Part shown: positions 21,301 to 33,231 of the stretch, one piece after another
Position numbering within the stretch: position 1 is the stretch's first letter
How the letters are laid out: each line of letters opens with the position of its first letter
From: Epiperipatus broadwayi
Lineage: Eukaryota; Onychophora; Udeonychophora; Euonychophora; Peripatidae
Length of the DNA: 64,000 bases
NCBI GenBank assembly: GCA_028023455.1
Contig: JAQFVV010012396.1
Span: 11,079,296 to 11,143,295 of the forward strand
Direction: 5' to 3'
The notes under the pieces: generated by a model
Seen by the model: the letters and a program-made list of their open reading frames with translations, nothing else
Database searches by the model: none
What the model was told of the DNA's origin: nothing
Made by a program: the position numbers and the translations under genes

Positions 21301-21615
21301 CAGGGCTGGATTTACAATTAAACTAAATAAATTAAAGCTTGGGGTCACAGGGGGCTTCTATATTTTAAGAAAAGAATTGACCAGAAAATTTTTTTTAATG
21401 CTACCCTGTGAAAAAAAAAAAAAGCGATTGGAATTGACCTCTGACGATCAAAGGTTGTCTTAAAGCTAAATAATTTAATAAAGATTTTATTATGTATTAA
21501 AAACCAGTTTAAATAGACATATATATTTTTTATACAATTAAAAAAATTGGGTAAGGAACTTTAATTTTTTGTTAACTTAGAGCCTAAAAATATATAAATC
21601 CAGCCCTATAAAAAG
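21293..21615. mobile_element. hAT-type MITE with CAGGGCTGGATT ends
   Basis: The left end cagggctggattta at 21301 is matched by the inverted taaatccagccc at about 21595-21606. CAGGG-C-GGAT-type ends are characteristic of hAT superfamily elements. The flanks read tataaaag on the left and tataaaaag on the right, an 8-bp TSD with one indel. It is about 306 bp and non-coding, with an internal A run; the last bases of the right end have been lost or mutated. Confidence 0.65.
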
Positions 21616-21906
21616 TAGTTGGTAGAATAATCCGGTTATTTTATTAATTTATTTATTGATTGGTTTTGAAAACAGAGAATGAGAACTCAAAATTACAACA
21701 ATCAATAATAAATGACAAACAGTTCGTAGTTATGTAAAAAATAAAATTATTTAAAACAAAAACAAATTAGGGCTTCATTGCTTGGATTCACTATGAAAAA
21801 TCAAAATTAAGAGCAAATTTTGAACATAATTCCATATATTAAGAAATAGCCTTAGACTATATAAGCATCATGCTTTATGCAAATCACATTTTTAGCAAAT
21901 TAAAAT

Positions 21907-21971
21907 CAGAAAACTTGTCAAGCCGTCTGATGCTATGACCCATGAGAAAAAGTAAAAAAAACAGAAAACTT
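21907..21971 (+). mobile_element. 45-bp internally deleted SINE with TSD
   Basis: The TSD cagaaaactt is at 21907-21916 and 21962-21971. The insert between begins gtcaag and ends gatgctatgacccatgag plus an A-rich tail. These are the 5' tip and 3' tip of the tRNA-derived SINE seen at 40230 and 43207, with about 60 bp including the whole promoter box region missing. Confidence 0.7.
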
Positions 21972-22830
21972 TACGTATTGTTATTGATTATAATTCATAT
22001 CAGAATCTTTCCAATTTAATTTCTTTTTTTTTTTCAAGTGATGTCTGTGCCTGTTGGTCTTTCAAAAGTGTTTTGCTTTTATTCTTAATATGTAAAAAAA
22101 AAAATATTAAATTTGGATAACGAATTTTTAAAATCAAAAAAATCGGTCTTCATTCAAACTTGCACAGCTCAAGCATATTTCTATATACATAGACACAATA
22201 TATATATATTTAGGTGTTAAATTAACATTCTATCTATTAAAATAAAAGAGGGTGGATTAAAAAACAGGAATAACCTTTACTATCTATAAAAACAGTCATT
22301 TACCACTACAGATATTTTGATATTTATGATACCCAAGGTGAGCAGATTTCAAAGAAGCTAACTAAATAATGACCCATTTCTGACTTTATATTTCTTAAAA
22401 AAGACACTTGAGAAATGAAACAAAAAATAAAAAAGAATGAAGTTCATATATATGTAAACCAAAGTTATTTCATATTCTAAACACATCTTTAATCTTTTTT
22501 TTTTTTTCAGTAATAACCTTTAGAGAAAAAAAGTAATTTTTTTTTTATGTCTTTTCATGCAATCCAGAGTTTTCTTTAAAAAATAAAATGAGTAGTTGTT
22601 AGTTTATGTGTACATAATTTAAGACACTTGAGATATAATGGTTGGCATATCAGATGATCAAGCCTCAAAATCTGCTTTTAAATTCAGGTAAAATAGACAT
22701 TTTTCATGACAAGTGAAAATTTCCAAGCAAGCTTAAAATTTTAGTCACAGAAATCATTCATAATCAATCCAAATATTACTTCAATTAGTAGTCGGCAAAT
22801 GGTATTTAGCTATACTTTGCTGAAAGACGA
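21972..22830. other. AT-rich spacer, no gene seen
   Basis: Homopolymer runs and simple AT-rich sequence only. No ORF with recognisable content was found on either strand. Confidence 0.5.
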
Positions 22831-22833
22831 AAC

Positions 22834-23111
22834 AATAAAAGAATAATCAATGAGGATTGCCAACAAGCTTTGTGATAAATGCTTAGCCAGAGTCAGCATT
22901 TAAAATATCTCTGTCAGGATCCCCTCCCAAACCTCTGACCACGGTTTCATGCTTTAGCACTCCTGATAAAGATATTTTAAATGCTGGTTCTGGCTAAACA
23001 TTTATCACAAAGTTTGTTGAGGAATTGGCAATCCTCATTGATTATATCTCACAAGCTTAAGAGAATTGGGTCATGTGATCTATGACTCTTATTTTGACTA
23101 ATAAAAGAATA
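22834..23111. mobile_element. Hairpin element, copy 1, with 12-bp TSD
   Basis: The direct repeat aataaaagaata is at 22834-22845 and 23100-23111. Within the 254-bp body the first about 75 bp and the segment up to 23044 are inverted copies (atcaatgaggattgcc, then tttgtgataaatg, then gcatttaaaatatct), separated by a loop rich in C (cccctcccaaacc). The body continues 55 bp past the right arm and ends gactcttattttgact. The same family occurs at 25541. No protein is encoded. Superfamily unknown; the 9-12 bp TSD range would fit Mutator-like elements or retroposition. Confidence 0.6.
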
Positions 23112-23870
23112 CATTTAAAAAACATCATCTACTAACAGTTAATTAGCTTATTGATTTTAAAAAAAAATACTAGAAAGATTTTTATCTTGTATTGGCCAAG
23201 AAAATTGTTTTACCTATCGATATATGTAATGTGTATGTTTAAATGAATAGAAACACTATTATTACTGGTGATGAATAAAGATAACATTGGCAACAACAAG
23301 AACTAAATAATAATAGGCAGGGATGGAATACATTTAATAACCATAATAGTGTTAAAAAAAACATGCAATAGCTATAGCTACTTTTATCTATTTAGGTTAA
23401 GAAACCCATGGAAAATATCTCAATACTTTCCAACAAAATATTGTTTAAAGATAGAACTCCCAGATTTGAAAACAATTGGTCTTATATAAGGAAATAGAAA
23501 AAGCACTATTTTCTAGGACATATAATAAAAATCATGGAATTAAATCAAAGCCTCAGAAAATTTGCCAATAATAAAGTTTGCACTGGATAAAAGATTGCAG
23601 CTTAATAAACCTGCACAAGATGTGTATATCAAATATTTAAAATATGAATTCAAAAGTTTGTTAAGAAAATAAAAGCAGGGGGAAATTCACAGGATTACAT
23701 GAACTAAAAATAAATGGTACTGGGGTAATTTTAGGGTAAAAATTTCATCATCTTTTATTCCAGCAATAAATATTTTTTAAAAAAGAGAATTGTAAAACAT
23801 TGGAACTTCAATAATTTTGTGTCTGAAAAATAAATATTTCTACCAAATCTACTCAATAAAACAAGTGTAT
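23112..23870. other. AT-rich region upstream of the candidate exon
   Basis: No mobile element ends or long ORFs are recognised. If the exon at 23883 is real, its promoter and 5' UTR should lie here, but the AT-richness prevents calling a TATA box. Confidence 0.4.
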
Positions 23871-23882
23871 ACATCAATAATA

Positions 23883-23963
23883 ATGGCTGGTAGAAGTGAA
23901 GAATTTGATGACAAGTTAAAGAGAGTATTGGATAGCACACAAAAAATATTCTCAAGATATTCG
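23883..23963 (+). CDS. Possible first coding exon of a host gene (27 codons)
   Basis: An ATG in a favourable context (ataATGG) opens a 27-codon frame, MAGRSEEFDDKLKRVLDSTQ and then KIFSRYS. Directly after the codon for S the sequence is GTGAGT, a consensus splice donor, leaving a phase-0 junction. The composition (charged, helical, no I/N/K bias) is unlike the AT-driven random ORFs around it, and the start of the frame coincides with the change. It looks like the N-terminus of a soluble, possibly coiled-coil protein; I do not recognise the family. Later exons were not found in the window and may lie far downstream, beyond long introns filled with the repeats described here. This could be coincidence, as the exon is short. 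Confidence 0.45.
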
Positions 23964-25095
23964 GTGAGTTCAAGTGCAAATTTATTAATTTTAATTATTA
24001 TAAGTATCCCGTGAGTGATTTAATAGAAAGATAAAAAAAATCAGTATGGACAATTGAGTGGAAGTGTATTTGATTGACATTCTAATGTTCAAATGTTTCA
24101 CTTGATTTCCCAAACAATTATACAAAAAAAATTTTCTCTTTATATGATTTGGATTAGTAATGAGCATAAGGAACTCAAGATTTTTCATAAATAAAATAAA
24201 AAATAATAATTTCAATTTTTTCAATTGTATAAAACTATTATTCTTATTCTATCACTCATATTCAATCATTACTTAAACATATGAGCAATAACCATAGCTA
24301 TTTTTTAATCACAAATATGGTTGAAAATAGTTTTGAATAATTGTAATCAAATGGAAAATATTTAATAAAAATGTGTTCCAAACATTAAAAACACACACAT
24401 ATAATAACCTCAGTAATGATTACACATTTGGATATCTTTTTAGGAGATTAATATTGCAATTATACAATCTTCATTTATGTGTGACAGAAAATGAATAATA
24501 TAAGTTATTAATTTCTAACACATTGCCTTATACATATTATATCAAATCATTACTTTTTGATAGCATGTGAAAGACATTGGATTGGGGGAGGGGGGCAACT
24601 TAATTTCATCTCAAATATCTTTCTGATGATTATGAAATAATTCAAAGCCAATTTAATGAAATATGATGAACCAATAGTTTAATAAACTCAAATAAATGTA
24701 AATAAGAAGTAAAAAAAACTATTATGGTTAACATATATAGAAATAGAAATTGTAATTTAAAAAAAGAGATTAATAGAGCTAAAAGTGATGCTCAAACAAT
24801 GAATAGACTTGACACATATTTTTAAAAAAATGAGCAGGCTAAACCTCCCCTCTGTCTAAATCAAGAATGCTGTCAACTAAAAAAAAAGACACATTATGGA
24901 TGTTTAAAAAAAAAAAAATTAGATTACAAAAACCTTTCAATTTTGACATAAGTTATTAAGAATACAAACTCTTAAAAATTACTGAGAGAAATTCACAGAA
25001 AATCTGGACAAGGAAAAGACATCTGATTAAATTACTTCCAAAAAAAAAAAATATTTATCAATTATTGATGCTTAAAATTAAATTAAGCTAGAAAA
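23964..25095. other. AT-rich spacer or intron, no gene seen
   Basis: If the preceding exon is real this is intron 1. Nothing else is supported; poly-A stretches are frequent around 24900-25100. Confidence 0.4.
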
Positions 25096-25099
25096 TTAA

Positions 25100-25510
25100 A
25101 AAAAAAAAAGTGAGGTATATATTATTCGGATAGAACTATTTAAAGAAGCTAAAGAAAAAATGACTGAATCATTACAACTTTATATAAACAAATTTGGATA
25201 AAAATAGACAAAAGAAGTTTTAATTATAGAATGATTGCTTTAGTTTCATATGTCAGCAAGATATTGCAGAAGATAATAAAAAAAATGGATTCCTACAAAC
25301 ATGACATAATAGTTCAATAAACTGCTTTTTGAACAAAAACATATTAAAAAATATATAACTTCCATTTTATTATTTATTGTATTAGTTATTATTAACTATG
25401 AAAATCTCCCAGAATATTTAAATTATCAAAACATCTTATTCTTTCCATTAAAGACATTACAATTTGTCAAGAAGCTGCAACAATAATATAAATGGTTTCA
25501 TGTTCAAAAA
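25100..25510 (+). pseudogene. RTE-type reverse transcriptase fossil
   Basis: Decayed pieces in shifting frames match the RT of the intact RTE element at 44512. They include an IELFKEA...LYINKF segment (compare IDILKEA...LYTKC) and an N-Y-R-x-I-A-L-V-S segment followed by KILQKII (compare NYRPISLLS...KIFTKII). A later segment ending INYEK corresponds to the motif A region VDYEKAF. Stops and frameshifts are numerous and the ends are not definable. Confidence 0.55.
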
Positions 25511-25531
25511 TACTTTTCCTAGAAATGTATT

Positions 25532-26071
25532 CTCTTACTAAAAATAGTCAAAATAAGAGTCAAAGATCCAATTCATAGATCACATGACCCTATCTCTTAA
25601 GCTTGTAAGTTATAAACAGTGAGGATTGCCAATTCCTCTACAAGCTTTATGATAAATGCTTAGCCAGAGCCAGCACTTAAAATATCTCTGTCAGGAACCC
25701 CTCCCCAAACCCCTGACCATGGTTTCGTGCTTTGGCACTCCTCAGAGAGGTGTCAGGGTAGGTTCAGACACTAGATCTAAAAATACCAACCCAAAGCCAA
25801 GCACTTATTTAAAAGTTATCTATTGAGTGGAAAATCTGAAATTTTCAGACATCTACATGTCTTCAAACCCAGCTATCCAACTCAAATAGCTATATGGGGC
25901 TGATAGATCTTCAGCCATACCATATATTAGTAGTCATAGCAATATAAAATTGCATAAGACTTTTGGCAGAGACTATAAATAGTCAAAATAAGAGTCAAAG
26001 ATACAATTCATAGATCACATGACCCTATCTCTTAAGCTTGTAAGTTATAAACAGTGAGGATTCTCTTACTA
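25532..26071. mobile_element. Hairpin-family element, copy 2, with direct terminal repeats
   Basis: The TSD-like ctcttacta is at 25532-25540 and 26063-26071. Inside, an 84-bp sequence (atagtcaaaataagagtc to gtgaggatt) stands at both ends in the same orientation, at 25544-25627 and 25979-26062. After the first copy comes the same arm and C-rich loop as in the element at 22834, then about 220 bp of sequence not present there. The second hairpin arm is replaced by this extra sequence. No coding content. Confidence 0.55.
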
Positions 26072-26920
26072 TATCTATTTAATCTGTATAATAAAATACT
26101 GATAAGAAGACTTTGGCAGCAGTAGTATCTAGTATTAGAATTAAAATTAGAAAGATTAACAATTTGCAATATACACATAACACCACACCAAATTAACAGT
26201 TGAAAATGAAAAATATTTAATATACCTTACTTCAAAGTGGAAAGAGAATGTAAAATAACTAAGTTACTTCTAAATACTAAAAAAAAAAGAAAAAAGGGTA
26301 CCTACTCAAGTAGTTATTATCAACAACTTGAATCAATAAAAGCTGCACCAATAAAATTGAGTATAGAAAGTGATGCATAAAATGGCTCTTGGTTATTTAG
26401 TTATAGTATTAAAAAAACAAAATTGTTTCAATAAAGTCACTAAACTTGTCAGTATATATAGATTAATAAAAAGAATATATGTCCTTAAGCTGTGATGTTC
26501 AAGACAAACTGATAAAAAATAAAAGAAAATAAAGTCAGCCATATATAAGATGTGATTAAAATAATAAAACTCGCAGGGATTTCAAAATTTCATAACATCT
26601 TGGGGAAAATGAAGAAAGTATAATCTTTGTAAATGAAATTATATCAATGACTTGATGAAATTTAGCAATAATAATGTGTATGCATATGCAGTAAAGCTGT
26701 GAATTATGCTGTATCAAACTACATGATTTCAATTTTTTGCTAACCAAAAAAAAAAAAATGCAAATTATGGTAGGAGACATTTTTGTCTCAGTAAATTTAA
26801 TGTTCTCAAATCTCAAAAATGAATTTATTAAATCACATTTTTTTCATGATTTAAATTCAGTTCAGTACCATAGTTAAAAAGCACATTTATAGAATTATAT
26901 TTGCATTTTTTAAAAAAAAG
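26072..26920. other. AT-rich spacer, no gene seen
   Basis: Open frames here are AT-driven with no recognisable domain. Confidence 0.5.
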
Positions 26921-26966
26921 TTTTATATGTTATATAATACACATACCTTTAATAAAATGTATTGTA

Positions 26967-27134
26967 ATATTTATTAAGGCTATAACCTTAAGACTATGTG
27001 CCTGAAAAAACAACAGTAGGGACCTCTGCAAATCTTTAATACAAGATTTATTTAAAAGACAAGAGATTTGCAGAGGTCCCTACTGTCATTTTTTCAGGCA
27101 CATACTCTTAAAATTATAGGCTTAATAAATATTA
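26967..27134. mobile_element. Palindromic MITE-like element
   Basis: Two arms of about 70 bp are near-perfect inverted copies around a loop of roughly 27 bp. The core of each arm is cagtagggacctctgcaaat, and the outer part is taatatttattaaggc / gcttaataaatatta. Weaker pairing continues to about 26925 and 27180. Flanking TSDs are not clear. The low divergence of the arms suggests a young insertion or arm homogenisation. Confidence 0.6.
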
Positions 27135-27180
27135 CTTTAAGTAATGAGTATGCACTTTATTGTAACAGTATATATATGCC

Positions 27181-27216
27181 ATTACATTATTTTAAAATTA
27201 AAACGATCATAAATAA
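27181..27216 (+). repeat. Short dispersed repeat (pairs with 31886-31924)
   Basis: Both sites share ttacattattttaaaatta followed by aaacgatc and taaataaa, with one difference. Each follows a short GGTAT/ATACC or TA-rich palindromic stretch. Probably the end of a larger repeat of unknown type. Confidence 0.45.
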
Positions 27217-27499
27217 AAATTGATTTTATTAAAAACTAAAAGCCAAAATTAAAAGAGTTGTGTTTAACATATATAGATTGCACCGATGTAAACCTTTAAA
27301 AACTATTTTTAAAAAAAAAGTATTTGAAAGTAAATTTTTTTTTTTTGTAAAAAAAGTAAAGATATAAAGATTGATATTTTTGAAAATAGAAATAAATGAT
27401 TTCTATCAGGTTTAATCTTAAAAAATGAAAATGATTGTTGTATTAATTAAATGATTGTTTTAAAGCAAACTAGTCCTTGGGGCACATAAATAATTAAAA

Positions 27500-28016
27500 G
27501 GTCAGATAAGAGAATAAAAAAAAATTAGATTGATCAATGCAAGCACGAAGCCACAGCATGGACCATAAATAGAACATTAGAATCAGTGACATCATGCTAG
27601 ACCGATCCCTTGGATTTCTGATAAGAGGACCATAAAATTATAAAAGGCAAAATAATTGTTTTTGCAGAATTCTAACTATTACTCTATATATGAGCGGTAA
27701 CTGTATTGCAGACTTCACGATGTAGGAGTCTTGCAATAGATTTAATTTCCTTTGCATGCACCAGCCGAGGCCTCCTGATGACCGTCCCTGACCAAATGAA
27801 TGGCTTGTAGCAGTTATGTCTCCAAAGCACTATTAGCAAACAATAGGATCAGCAAGAACTTCCATAAACTGAATGAAATCTGGAGGAGTCATCAAGATCA
27901 AAGGGAAAGTATAAACTTTTATCAATTGAACTTTCTTTTAAATAAATATATCTTCAATAAGTAGTCAATCCGTAAAAAAATAATAATAATTTAAATAAAT
28001 GGACTCTTATCTGACC
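27500..28016. mobile_element. Possible DNA transposon remnant with GGTCAGATAAGAG ends
   Basis: The sequence ggtcagataagag at 27500-27512 is repeated inverted at 28004-28016. The 517 bp between is non-coding and somewhat richer in GC in its middle. No clear TSD is visible, and a 13-bp inverted pair could arise by chance, so this is tentative. Confidence 0.35.
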
Positions 28017-28235
28017 AAGAATAGAACTCTAAATCAATTATTAATATTTATTTTTATATAAATTTGCTGTTTCAATCAATTTAATTTTTCATTTTTTTTA
28101 AATTTATTTTTTATTTACCTAGGTTATTTATTTTTGTTAACTAAAATGTAGTAAATTTAAGTTGGGTATAGATAGCTGCATAGATTCATTAATGTTTAGT
28201 TGTTTTTGTTTTATTTTCATATGCGTGAAATATAT

Positions 28236-30776
28236 ATATTGAAACTGTAAGATTTGTACTCAAATCTACCTTAGTTCTGTCATCATTCTACCTCTTGCCC
28301 CTTTTTGTATGGGTTTACATGGATTCTGACCCTGAATATCAGATTAGTGCGTAATAATAGACAATATCTGTAAATTGTTTAAATAAAGAAAAAAATGTTA
28401 TATATGCGCACAAACTCCGATAAGCTTATTTAAAAATAATGCATTGCAAGGTATTATTAAATTGCCGTGTGTAAGTTGTATAAAGTTAAATAATCCTATT
28501 AATTATTCTGATAGGTTTAAATAATATTTTAAATTATAAAAAAAATCAATAATTATATTTTAAAATGTAAACATATTATTATTTAGGTCAGGTCCAGGTA
28601 ATACTTAAATTATGAAAATAAATAATTCTCTATTAAAATAAAGATGCTTTTAAAAATTCCCCTGCTAATTAAAGGCAAGTCATAGCGGGAGGGGGAAAGA
28701 GATGACAGAGCTAAAAGGTATTTTAAATGTTCAGAAACGAAAAAGGTTTGTTAAAAATGACTTTTATAAATTACGTCATGTAAAAGGCAAATTTTAAAAA
28801 GTGATCAGATTGAAATTCCAACCTGTATAACTACTGTATCCGTGACCTAAAGGGATGTATAGCACAGACCCGAGAGACAGCTGCATGGATGACGTATTGC
28901 TCGATGGATCTCAGAGATAAGGAAAAAGAATAAAAAGACAACTGATTGTTAAAATAAAAGAGTGAAATGAAAAGCTAGAACCAGAAATGTTAATTCCAAT
29001 TATGCTGTTTGTTATATTTCTTGCGATCCAAAATTTATATCTAGCAATGTGCCAAGAGTAGGCGGATTGCTTGCTCCTCCGAACTGATGGCTATACAATA
29101 TTAAATATCCCACGAAAATGTGATAAACCTAGAATTCTGCTATGTCTGTTGAGTAAATCTTCTCCTAAATGTAACTGCCGTTGAACCAGGAAACTTGGAC
29201 TCTCCAAACAGTGTGCACACTTAAATGAACTAAAGGTAACATGATACCCAAGAATAAAATTCGTTTTGGAACTCTAATTGAACGCTATATTTCTAAAATA
29301 TTAATTTCATTTTAATTTCTACTATTATGTAATCCTAAAATTAAATCTATACAATTTTCTGTAATAATACTATTTTATAATGAACCTCGTAAATTAATCT
29401 ATCTATCATTATTCTACTTGGGTATCCAAATTTTATTGTATTCGTTAAGATTATATTTCATGCCCACGTGGTTTCCGAGCTGATGTTTTTTTTTATATAA
29501 TTCGCGGAAGGGCTACCCTCTTCTGCGACTTAATATCATAACAGTAAAATCATATCGGTTAATAAATTTCAGCTCGGGAATCATATAATATTTTTAATAT
29601 GTTTTATAAATACGAGATCGATATTATTAGTTAGTGTATTTGTTAATGGGCTATCATTCATGTTAGGTTAGTTAAATCTTGAATAAAGCCATAATGTTAA
29701 GAAGAAAAGGGGGGTAATGATAGTAAATTAAATGCTAGTCGTGTGGAGATTGGGGATAGATTTATATAAATAAATGTATTTGCATTAGAGTTGTGAACTG
29801 CGCTAGTTATTGATACATGAATTTTTATATCGCAGAAATATAAAGAGGTACTGTAAACATTTTGTTCACACACTTAAGGATCATACTAAAATATATAATA
29901 GCACGGAACCTGGTCACACGGTCAGGGATGGAAAGGCTACGACCTCATACCAACACCACGCTCGTGACGTACCTGCAGGGCTTCGATCCGATGTTTGATC
30001 ATCCCACCAGCCTCCAACATTTCTTTTGCGATTATCCTTTTTGAAAGCCGATTCTCTTATAGCTCAGCAGTATCCATGCTATCGCAGGTCGCTTTAATAA
30101 TAATTATAAAGTTTACCAACATTTCTTCTGCGATTATCCTTTTTGAAAGCCGATTCTCTTATAGCTCGGCAGTATCCATGCTATCACAGGTCGCTTTAAT
30201 AATAATTATAAAGTTTATGCTGGGTCTACTTCCACTCCTCCACATCTGTTAATCTGTAGTAAATTTATTAGAATAAATATTAATATTATAAAGTAAATAG
30301 GATGATAGCTTTGTGAACGAATGCACTCCTCATTAAGATATCGTAGCGTGTCTCGTAACATTCGCCATTTGAAACGTGAGGCATGGGATGTAATTTATAT
30401 TGATATCCAGGTAGCATAATATATTTACCTATGTAAATTAACAGCAATTAAATATTTAAATTATCTATATCCATGTCTGTGTCTGCTTAATTTAATAATA
30501 ATTAGTATCAATCATATCACTGAATAGTAGAATATAGTAGTAGTCCATAAGGTGAAACCATTAGTTAGAGTCTCTTGTTTACCTGACCACCGGGCCTAGA
30601 AAATAATGCTATTGTTAGGGTAGATGCGTTGTCATGTGAGTTTTGTTGTGAATAAGCTACTAGGTTCGAATACGGTATCACAGGCCCTGAACCCACCTGT
30701 TATGCCACCATTCGAACATGGTGGTGGAATTTTGCAACATGTTAACAAGGCATGCAAAATCTTACCATTACAATAT
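28236..30776 (+). mobile_element. Solo LTR related to the 5186/10423 LTR family
   Basis: TGAAACTGTAAG at 28240 and CTTACCATTACA ending at 30772 match the sense-strand ends of the young element's LTRs. ATAT flanks it on both sides (28236-28239, 30773-30776). It is 2.53 kb, similar to 2.7 kb. Near the right end, blocks such as ctgaccacc-ggc, agatgcgttgtca and ggttcgaat align with the reverse complement of 5240-5420; the middle has diverged. Its orientation is opposite to the young element. No second LTR or interior is present, so it is best read as the product of LTR-LTR recombination. The flanking ATAT lies in TA repeats and is only weak evidence. Confidence 0.6.
30014..30217 (+). repeat. 102-bp tandem duplication inside the solo LTR
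   Basis: A 102-bp unit beginning ccaacatttctt is present at 30014 and 30116 with few differences. Because 102 is divisible by 3, the 85-aa frame 29995-30252 reads through both copies (FESRFSYSSAVSMLSQVALI twice). I regard the frame as incidental, since the sequence lies in an LTR and shows no known domain. Confidence 0.7.
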
Positions 30777-33230
30777 ATATATATTGGTAAATATGACACC
30801 TCATGCTGAGTGTCCAACGTATTTATTCGTATCTTTTAAGTTGTTGTTGTTAATGTGGCACCTTATGATGAGTGCCATTGGATTTACTTTACTGTAAATT
30901 TCCCTCTGCAATTCCATCAATAACTTTATATTTTAACCACTTATGTTTATTTTGAAGGGTTTTAATTTTAGGGTATTTGTTTCATAATTAGGTCGATGCT
31001 GGTGGAGAGATATATGGGTGTTTATATCAATGTAATGTAAAGTGTGTTAGCATACAGGGCAAAGCCCAACTGAATACATGACCCAAAAGCATAGTATTTC
31101 CTGTGACATTGACTTCCTTTAGCTCAATGGATAGAGACTATAAGTTGGCAGATAGACTGCTCTCCCCCATACATAGCAATTCTCTTAAATATTATATGCA
31201 TGATTCCTTCAACAGACAGATGCACATTCCTGTACTGGCTGAGGATCATGTCCTTCGAATAATATCATGCTGCAGACACACATTCCTAATGAGGTTTTAT
31301 GCTAGCATCTTCATATTGCAGTAGTTGTATCTGTACATCAGGAATCAAATGTTGGTTTGGCTATGAACTTTTAGTCTGAGATTGAGTGATGGTTTTGTGA
31401 AAAGTTTTTAACTGAGTAATCTATGTAGCCTATCTATACCCAATATTCTAAAGTAAAAATATTATTAAAATGTCCATCTGTGCAGATTTACTCCAAATAA
31501 TTTAAATTTAAAATTAATATTAAAATCAAGATAAATGTATTTCTCAATTTTAAATATTTATATATGTGCGTTAATAAATGTTTTTTTTTGTGTGTGTGTT
31601 ATTACTGGACAAGGCTTATTTTATTTTTTTAATATTGAAAATATATTTTTAAGAAGTATTTATATTAAATCTCTGCATCTCCTTGAGCTAATGGCATGTG
31701 CTAATGGTCAATATATAATATAATAAACTATATATGTAAAAATTAGATCTTAACAGTACGTATATGCCTACTATATAAATTTTCCAGGTTTGAATGGCCT
31801 GGTGGCGCCCTGTACAGCAGATATATAAGACTCCAAAACACCTAAAACACCCCAACTGTTATAATTGTATGTAATGGTATAATATACCGTTACATTATTT
31901 TAAAATTAAAACGATCGTAAATAAACTTGTTAAATATATATAATTTTTAAATTAAAGGTTATTGTTTGTATTTTTCTATATTCAGTTCTTAATTTGTCAT
32001 ATTTTTTCACACACATATATTCTCTCATACTCACACATACCTTCATACACACACATATTTGCATATACTCACACATTAAGTGATATTGATATACCCTGAA
32101 CTAGATGACTATGCATATTCTTTCTGAGCTCAAAATCTAGGAAAAAGAGAAACTAAAGATGGTAAGAGTGAGGTAAGTATATGGGCATTGTTTGATACTT
32201 GTTTAAGTATTAATATTCTATCTCCCAGAGATCGAAGTAGGCATGGTTATATACATTTAGAAACCCCAGATAGACTCTCTGAACCTCTGTGATGACCTAG
32301 CTAGTCTACTATCATATAAGGTCAAGACCCATTCCATTACTATATATATATATATATATTGTAAGGGTAGCTTACAACCTTGTTACACTATCTCAGATTA
32401 ATCCACATCACCAAATTGTGCTATGAAAAATATGAGCTTAATCCCTATATTACTAAGCACATATTTAGTATATGTTTTTTTAAGATTCACATATACACAT
32501 TAAACATTTGATTTATTAGTGATTAGAACACTTACTTAATCCCACAACAATTTAATTTTTTTTATAATAATAAAAAAAGTATAAAATTATAAGTACTCAA
32601 ACTAAACAATCTAAAAAATTCAAATATATATGTAGACTAACATCAAAACTAAAAAAACATCAGTATTGTATGTCACAAACTAAACCAGAACAATAATAAA
32701 GATGTTTGACAGGACACATAAAATAATGACCTAATCTCACATCAGTCACTAGGTGACTAACTGTAGAAACAAAATTAAAACTTCAATAAATAATTGTTTT
32801 AATCAAATTTCTATAAATAAATCTACACAACAATAGGAAATCATACCAATGTATAAGGAAATACAAGATTCAACACATCAACAATAGGAAATGAAAAAAT
32901 GAATTAATCTCATTTTCAAACTGAATATTGTATAAAAATAGTTCGAATCTTCATCCTTTCTCTTTCAAAATAATGCTTTCGCTAAATAAAAGTCAATCTT
33001 ACCATATGTAAACTTCAAATATTTGAAATGAGATAGATTTTGAATAGCGCTGAAGTAATTAGAAAGCCAAACCAGCAATTAAATTCAAAATTAATAAGTA
33101 AACCATTCAATTTAATGAAGTAAATAATTTTATTTTTATTTTTATTTTTAAAAAACATTAACTCTATTTGCACATGAAAAGAAAGATAGTAAATGGTTAT
33201 TAATATCTGAGGAAAAGAAGCAAAATAATT
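30777..33230. other. Spacer with tRNA-like fragment and microsatellites
   Basis: At 31120-31136 tagctcaatggatagag matches a tRNA A-box region, but no B-box follows, so it may be a SINE fragment. CA-rich and TA-rich simple repeats lie at about 32010-32090 and 32341-32360. No supported gene. Confidence 0.4.
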
Positions 33231-33231
33231 C

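Noticed and set aside
29810-30252. Overlapping plus-strand ORFs of 60-85 aa as genes
   Set aside because: They lie in the solo LTR, overlap in several frames and gain length from the 102-bp duplication.
31120-31136. tRNA gene starting tagctcaatggatagag
   Set aside because: Only an A-box-like segment is present; there is no B box or acceptor pairing. At most a SINE fragment.
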